In this document: positions 57,432-64,000 of the stretch, one piece after another
How positions within the stretch are numbered: position 1 is the stretch's first letter
How the letters are laid out: every line of letters begins with the position of its first letter
Assembly: GCA_903813345.2 (NCBI GenBank)
Contig: CAIIXF020000001.1
Coordinates: forward strand, 9,521,598 to 9,585,597
Direction of reading: 5' to 3'
From: Owenia fusiformis
Taxonomy: Eukaryota > Annelida > Polychaeta > Sabellida > Oweniidae
DNA: 64,000 nucleotides
Translations under genes and position numbers: made by a program
The notes under the pieces: generated by a model
Told to the model about the DNA's origin: nothing
Seen by the model: the letters and a program-made list of their open reading frames with translations, nothing else
Database searches by the model: none

Positions 57432-60224
57432 ATGATGCGTTTGTTGTACCTCGTCATTTGGATATTGGCGTCTGAATACAAAGGTAAACATATTTATTTG
57501 TAACCATGGTTTTAGTTGTCTCACGTCGACAAATTAAAATAAGTTCAGCGGTCTTTATTGGAGTACTGGATCAATGTAGTGCGTATGGCATTGTAAATAA
57601 AAGAAAATCAGGATGTCTCTGATCCCTTTGATTGTGAACAACTATTCAAACACAAATAAAAGGAGATGAATGAGATTATAATGTTAAAGTGTCAATAATT
57701 GAAAACTGATGGCTAAAACCATGTGAAGATTTAACATTGATTAACGACCCCTTACTTCACCGCAAATTGAATTGATAATGCCGCTGCATCTCTTAAAGTT
57801 AAAAATAAGTAAATTTGAAACTTTCCTCAAGATTAAATCCATGTCGATATGATAGTACTCTGGAAATTGAATATTTAATATGTCCTTTACAGCGATGGGT
57901 TTGGAGTGGTGTTACCATTGCATCTATACGACGGAAACTATGGCAAATGATCGAGACTACGCATGCGTGACATCTCCATGGAGAATGGGTCAAGCGTCGT
58001 CCCAGATCCCCTGTATCTTCAGCAAATACTGTTCTACGTTCCGTCAAGTGGAAAAATGTAAGACAACACATTCGGGTCATAATCACACTTATGAGGACTA
58101 CATGTCCTAATTACTAATGCAATAGCTTAATCCGTCCATCAGAAAAATAACTATGTTTCTAAGAGAAAATAAAATCTATCATTAATTATTAAGTCTTCAT
58201 CATATTACGGACTTGTTTTTACATGCTAATATAATGGAATAATGTAATTATCCACTCCATATGCTCAGGCTATAGTCTAAGTAAGTGATACATTACTATT
58301 ATATTTGGTGATGACATAGTAATGGTATTATATTTTAAGATAAATAACGAGGAGAGTGCGATCATTTTGTCGAAATCTATCATTTATTATTTTGTCGTCG
58401 TGTTACAGACTTGAACAACACCTAAATAATTGAAATGGAATAATGCAATCATCTACTTCATCTGAAAAAAACATTCTTCAAGCTATAGTCTAAGTAAGCC
58501 GATGCTTGGTGATGACATACTAATGACTTTATACACTAAATAACAAGTATCATTCTCTCGAGTTTCCTTTGTAAAATTCATATCTTTGATAATTCAATTC
58601 TAATTTTCAAAGTTGTATCTGGAACAATCCCCCTTTATATGATAATGGTTAATATGGCTACCCCGGGTATTTTGTAAAGTAAAATGTTCTCAGCATATAA
58701 AAATGTCACAATTGTGTGTTTTTTAGAAACTTACTACTTACTTACTTTTTAGGAACATTGCTCTCATGGTAAATTAGAGTGAAATCACTGTGACATTCTA
58801 AGTTATAGATGAATACGGAGACAATAGTTAATCAGATAATACATTGTTGGGATTAGTTTTTACCACGTTCAAGATAATTCTTTGAAACCCTGGGGCTGAA
58901 TTACCCTATGCATTCGTTCGACTTCACTATTGAACATTTCAAACGTATTCTATCTTTTAAAAGGGAGGCCCATATTGTTCCCTATCAACCACCCTACAGT
59001 TTTAGATCTCGAGTACAACATGTTAAAGTAATCAGCTAAGTTCGGGCAACGTGATCTTCTAGCCTTTCAAGTAGCCGTACAACCTATTCTCTAAATAAAA
59101 AAGTTTGCTTCGAATTATCTCAATTACCTGTATGATCCACGTCATAAAGAAGTTAGTAAAGTTCAGCTTGTTATTAAGTCAAAAAATAATTGCGTCAAGG
59201 ATACTGCTTTGCAATTAAAAACGTGAATAGCAATGGGTCATGGCTATTGGCCATAAAATGGACGATGATGGTCTTTCCTCAAGCCCGTTACGCTTTATTT
59301 CATATTATCATTCGAGGCGATTAGTTGAAAGGTTCTTACATTTTTTATACTGATAACGTAAATAGTTGCATAATTAATTTGGTGTATTGATTTCTTTCAG
59401 CGACAGGGCGAATAGTGTCTTTCTCTAGAAACTGTGACAACAATTGGCGTGGCAACAACTGTATCCATGACAACCAATATGTTACGTGTTTTACGTCATG
59501 CACCACCGACTATTGCAACGACGGTAATGGAATTCCATCTAAGGAAGCACGCCAAAGAAAACAATCAATCATAATTAGAGAGCAAACTACCCTTAAACCT
59601 ACTTTGATTAACAGGTTTATGAAATTCAAACCTAGCAAAGAAACCACAAAGCCTGAACAATCAAGAAGAGAAAATATGAATAAGAGTACTAATGTGAGTG
59701 ATTTATCAAATAAATCGAAGGTTACTAGGCCAAGCTTGGAAGGGGAAGTATCAAGACAACGCGTAACTAAAAATCATTTTGGATTTAGGTCCATGAACAG
59801 ACTTCCAGTTGCCCCTCAAATCCCCAAATCCTTGTATCCTTTCCGCAATCGAAACTTCAACAAAACGAAAGATGGAGCTGTTAGTCAGAAAAAAGCAACC
59901 TCGCCAAAGTTAGTTACCCCTGGGAGTAAACACGTGACTCCAAAAGAAAAAACTAGAGACACGCTAAATAGACCTTTATATCTGAGCCCAACCACTCCAG
60001 TTGTAAGACAAACTCAGGATAAACGGGGAAATAACATTGTTCTTGATGGTAAAAGGAATGGTAGAGGTAATCGTCGACGAGGATACAAAAGAGATGGTCA
60101 GAATTGTGGCTATGGAAATAGACCTTGTAATATTGCTAAAGGACTCCATGCAAAATCTTTTGAATCACTTTATTGTGTTTTATTCACATATGTATATTTA
60201 ATGGTCATAAATTATTCAATGTAA
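57432..60224 (+). CDS. Ly6/uPAR-type three-finger protein with long basic tail, 346 aa
   Basis: Exons: 57432-57483, 57893-58057, 59401-60224, both joins phase 1. Residues 1-16 form a signal peptide (MMRLLYLVIWILASEY; a second Met lies at position 2). Residues about 18-115 form a cysteine-rich three-finger domain: WCYHC start, then C-V, PC-IF, KYC, RNC, NC, TCF, SC and the closing DYCND, matching the terminal C-N rule of the Ly6 superfamily. Residues 116-320 are low-complexity, rich in Lys, Arg, Thr, Ser and Asn. A further small cysteine pair occurs (GQNCGYGNRPCN), then a hydrophobic C-terminus (LYCVLFTYVYLMV) that could serve as a lipid-anchor signal or membrane helix. The Ly6 fold usually ends soon after its last cysteine, so the basic tail is unusual. 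The exon split (signal / first half / second half plus tail) is typical of Ly6 genes. Function unknown. Confidence 0.85.
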
Positions 60225-60488
60225 CTAATATATTGATGTTAAGACTTGTTTTCTGTGTCACACGTAAGGGTGTGGTCAAACAAGCCTTGGCAATGACAGG
60301 CATGTCGAGGCGAAAAATAACATGCCTGGGCAAACATATGGGCGGAATCGAGCATGCATCACCAGGGCATCCTGATTATCATTCCTCAATCTTACCACAC
60401 TTAAACAGTGGAGTCTATTTATCACCGTATCAGTTCAGTACTTACGCTAAGTCGTAGGCGTGACTGCTTGTGGCTGATTAGTGTTTGT

Positions 60489-60494
60489 ATTAAA
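60489..60494 (+). other. Possible polyadenylation signal of gene 3
   Basis: ATTAAA variant 265 bp after the stop codon. It is the nearest plausible signal seen downstream of gene 3. Confidence 0.4.
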
Positions 60495-60711
60495 ATGATT
60501 TGCGATTTGTCATTTTGTCATACTTGAGCTTCCAGCAAGTCAAGTAATTTCGAATCTTGGTAAAATCATCCCAAGGTCAACTCAACCCTGATGCTTTAAG
60601 TACAATATGATATTAATATTAATAATCAGAAATTGTAACGTTGATACATTTTTATAAAGTACAAAAATGTTGTACTCCAGTATAAATATCATAAAAGTAT
60701 ACTTAAATATG

Positions 60712-60760
60712 CAGGGTGACACAAAAATACCACCGACTAATTTTGAAACATCTTTTCGAA
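60712..60760 (+). mobile_element. Mariner-type terminal repeat fragment
   Basis: CAGGGTGACACAAAAATACC resembles the termini at 29749 and 50646. No partner end or coding region was found, so only a fragment is claimed. Confidence 0.35.
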
Positions 60761-60764
60761 GATT

Positions 60765-61553
60765 TTTTTTGTGATATGTACGTTCAATTTTTTTTATTGT
60801 GATGCCTATTTTTAATTTAATATACTCATTCATCTGCTAATATCATGCCAGATATGATAAATCCAGACTCGGATGAATGGATTACAGGTGACTAGTATTG
60901 CATCGTATCGTCACTAAGAATCTCTGGGAATAAAATGTATATATTACATTGGGGTTAAGTCGAGAACAACCTGGATATCCGAACACCTAGCTAAATCATA
61001 CACCTTTCAATCCAAACACATATTTTCACCCCTTCTCTTTTTCAATGACTTCCATGTTCAAAAACCTTGAAAAGTGAACACCTCTCAGTTTGAACAGTGA
61101 ATAGTCATATTTGAAAATTAACCCGTCATACTTTTCATTAAACATCATAAGTTTTAAACAAAGTCGCTTAAACACAAACATGGTTCAGATAAGTTATTCT
61201 AAAGGGATGTCCATTTCGCATTGACTGAAATCTAACGTTCACTAATTTAAGAAAAACGAGACGTGTCTGATATGTTTGAAAGAAACATAGCTAATCATAA
61301 TATAATTACTTAATTTACTCTGGATGTATAAATTTAGTCAAGATATGCATGTTTTTATTTCTTGGACAGCGAAAACTTGTCGATTTATTAGAAAATCAAA
61401 CAGATGCATTTAATCAAATCAGAACGATGTAATTTTCCAATCAGTCATTAATAATTAAATTATAAATGTAATCAGAAGTCTCAGACTAATTTAGGAGGAC
61501 AGGATGTGTCTGACCGAAAACAATTGGACTAACTTTTTGTGACTACGGGAGGG
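60765..61553. other. Intergenic, no gene seen
   Basis: No coding frame or recognised repeat. Confidence 0.45.
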
Positions 61554-61610
61554 GTTTCGGCGTCTATTACATGGCGTCTGTAACAAATGACAGATGGTGA
61601 CATTTTACGC
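61554..61610 (+). repeat. Dispersed repeat with GGCGTCTGTAACA motif (copy 3)
   Basis: tttcggcgtctattacatgg then cgtctgtaacaaatgaca, with agatggtgacatttt following, as in copies 1 and 2. Confidence 0.55.
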
Positions 61611-62130
61611 TTTGTTACTTAAAATGGCGTATTTTAAGTGTTCCATAGCAAAAAAGACTTACCATTATGTTACATTTCATCGCCGTATTATATTTATTCC
61701 CAATGGATTGAAAAGTACTCAATCTCATTCTAGTCCAAAATGGCCGCATCGGGCGTACAATAAATTGTCAAAATTAAATATTTTCGATCCGTTAAAGTTT
61801 TATGCCATATTTTTCAAATGTCAAACGTCAGGTGGCAAAAATATCTACGTCATGATTCATTTAATTCAAAGTGTTGATCATATTCGCCATCTATATTCAT
61901 TCAAAGTAATTTAAAATCACCTTTGTGAAAAGTTTGCTCACGCTGGTAGCGATCTTTGAACGTGTATAGCTTTTTCTGTGGGTTATCTCTTCTCGCTTCA
62001 ATATTTACACAAAGGAAGCTTTGAATAGTACGCATTTCACTGTGTGAGGAACATATTTCCACGATTGTCCATGTCATTTGTTAAAGTAAAGTTAATTGCA
62101 TTCTTGCATTTAAAGTAATACAGCTCGAGT

Positions 62131-62258
62131 TAAAGGCAATTTTAGCAAAAATATTTCATATCACATGAAGAACATTGTCTTACCTTGATATTAGGATATA
62201 TTCAACTCATAGTACTGAAGGGTATAGGAGATTTCTCATATTGAAGTGGGTACATTGA
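62131..62258 (+). repeat. Dispersed repeat, second copy of 61-190
   Basis: Shares ttgtcttaccttgatatta and a tattgaagtgggta-type end with the sequence left of FB1. Continues into unrelated sequence where FB1 begins in the other copy. Confidence 0.5.
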
Positions 62259-62984
62259 AATAGATTTTGCATCACCCAGTTCAGAATTGCGCACTGAAGT
62301 TGATGACGTCGGCAAAATAGGTTTGTGTACATATTTTCTTGCATGTCTCAGAGCAATCTGGCATATTAAACTTGTGAGAAAATTTGACCTACTTTTGAAA
62401 ATAGTTATTTTCGCGTTCTGTACATAGTAATTACACAATAGTTATTCTTTTGCTAGAAAGAAATTTAGTGTAGAAAACCGTCAGAAATAAGTGGAACTAA
62501 GAATATTAAAATTCCCCTAGCGTCTCCATTGGAGGAGCTTAAAGGTCATAGCCTCTTTCTGATTATTAGTCACATGATCTTTGACTAGGGAATCCCAAAC
62601 AATGTGCATATTTGACCAAAATCTTCTGTTAAAAACGCTGAACTGTGAAAGCCAAACACAACTAAGGTCAGTCAAAACGATGTTAATATGTACCATTGTT
62701 CTTTGGGATTCAGTATTTCTTATTCGTATAAAGGTTGAACTAACATTTCATCTGTGCTGTATAACTTCAACTTATATAAATAGTTAGATTAAACAATTAA
62801 ACGGTTTGTGTACGATGTAAGAACATTATTGTACATTTTGTTCGCATATAAAGGTATGTAACAGGACACAATTTTAATTTCTATAAAATATGTACTACGT
62901 ATGAATGTATGTTTTGTGAATCTTATATACTTGAGCAAAATAGAGCCTCCAAGTGCGCTCCTTAGTGATTTTTAAATTGCCTCT

Positions 62985-63490
62985 TCTGCACTTAGGTTCC
63001 AATACACCGTTGGAAAGCTGAGAGTGTCAGCTTTAAGAATCCAACCTACATTAGAATTTTCGCTGAGTGCAAAATTAGATATTAACCCTTTCATTAACTA
63101 GGGGTTAAATTAAGAAATCGATCGTGCTTTTTCAATCAAAATATATTTGTCCAATCGATTTCTATTTTCAATCTAAATATCCATAACAACAAATGTTGTG
63201 GTCTAGGCAACACAACAGTATATAATTATGATGTTTTCATTTTGTGGTTATGATTAAATTTCCTCTTTGAAATTACCACCCAAATACCCATAAAAACAAT
63301 GCCAAGTTTCTTTTTTACATCATCATTTTTCATATAAATCAAGAGAGTGTACTTTAATTGCATACAGGATATACCCCTTGGGTATGAAAGGGTTAATATC
63401 TAATTTTGCATTCGCTTGAAATTCAATTGGAGGTCAGATTCTAAACTGACCCTTCAGCTTTCCAACGGTGTATTGGAACTACACACTTTT
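62985..63490. mobile_element. Inverted-repeat element (MITE-like), about 500 bp
   Basis: Left: ttccaatacaccgttggaaa then gctga and, further in, gcaaaattagatattaaccc. Right, complementary: gggttaatatctaattttgc then tttccaacggtgtattggaa. The arms are about 120 bp, with an AT-rich middle. No target duplication could be fixed. Confidence 0.65.
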
Positions 63491-63724
63491 TTCAAATATC
63501 CAATCTCATTTCGACCGAAAACAAAAATTCTGAAGCATTTTGTAGCATAACGGGGCCACTGAACTTAATGACCCCTATCTTGGTTCAAACTTTTAAATGT
63601 TCTCCAAAGTATAATTTGACATTGAATTAGTTATTGTAAACCTAAAAATAATCCATTCTGGCCAAAGGGGGTAGTTGTCAATTTGAAATTGATTTTCATA
63701 AAATTAATAAATGACCCTTGGGGA

Positions 63725-63830
63725 TGAAAGCGTTAATATCTAATTTTGCATTCACTAAAAATTCAAATAGAGGTCAGATTCTTATAGCTGACCCTTTCAG
63801 CTTTCCAACGGTACATTGGAACCTTAGTTC
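63725..63830 (+). repeat. Solo right arm of the 62985-63490 element
   Basis: Direct copy of 63389-63480: gttaatatctaattttgcat, aggtcagattct, and agctttccaacggtacattg. No left arm is visible within the window. Confidence 0.65.
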
Positions 63831-64000
63831 AGAAGTGGTCATTTATATCATATATAGTGTTTGGATACTGTTTGGTTTTGTTGCCCAAAGTTTCGATCAG
63901 ACTGTTACGCGGTAAACTCGATACAAAATATATGTCATATTCCGCAACGAATATGACATATTCACTTGCGGTGTATGACAGATTCACCTGCGGTATATGT

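Noticed and set aside
1-64000. CRISPR arrays, operons or bacterial systems
   Set aside because: The direct repeats present are minisatellites or transposon arrays without unique spacers of constant length, and all genes are spliced animal genes.
1-64000. tRNA, rRNA or small RNA genes
   Set aside because: None could be recognised by eye; a covariance-model scan would be needed to exclude them.

Overview
The window is animal nuclear DNA. It is AT-rich and has multi-exon genes with GT-AG introns, separated by long repeat-filled intergenic DNA. The protein families present (a CUB/EGF membrane protein, a rhodopsin-class peptide receptor and a Ly6-type three-finger protein) and the abundance of foldback and MITE-like DNA elements suggest a marine invertebrate. 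A hemichordate or echinoderm-like deuterostome is my best guess, but the sequence does not settle the taxon. No bacterial, organellar or viral genes were recognised. Only the + strand carries intact genes.

Layout. 1-4.5 kb: a 4.27 kb near-palindromic foldback element (FB1) whose arms hold tandem repeats of about 172 bp. 6.33-22.70 kb: gene 1, 22 coding exons, 1177 aa. It encodes a signal peptide, six CUB-like modules with four interposed EGF modules, a Pro/Thr stalk, one membrane helix and a short tail. A second foldback element (FB2, 4.84 kb) fills its intron 14, and smaller elements sit in introns 1, 9 and 10. 22.9-40.7 kb: a gene-free region of about 17.8 kb with mariner relics, MITEs and minisatellites. 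40.75-56.83 kb: gene 2, nine coding exons, 543 aa, a class A peptide-type GPCR with a long glycosylated N-terminus. A third foldback element (FB3, 4.24 kb) sits in its 7.6 kb intron 3. 57.43-60.22 kb: gene 3, three exons, 346 aa, a Ly6/three-finger domain with a very basic low-complexity tail, starting less than 300 bp after the GPCR polyadenylation signal. 60.5-64 kb: intergenic repeats.

How they fit together. All three products enter the secretory pathway: a single-pass adhesion or scavenger-like receptor, a peptide receptor, and a secreted or lipid-anchored small protein. Nothing in the sequence shows that they act together. Exon joins were derived by hand from splice signals, reading frame and phase, and every internal join of the three models keeps frame. 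The first exon of gene 2 is tentative.

The most notable observations are the twofold duplication of a [CUB-EGF-CUB-EGF-CUB] block in gene 1 with every intron in phase 1; three giant foldback elements of similar architecture within 64 kb; and a mariner-type element whose empty insertion site is preserved in another copy of the host repeat within the same window.
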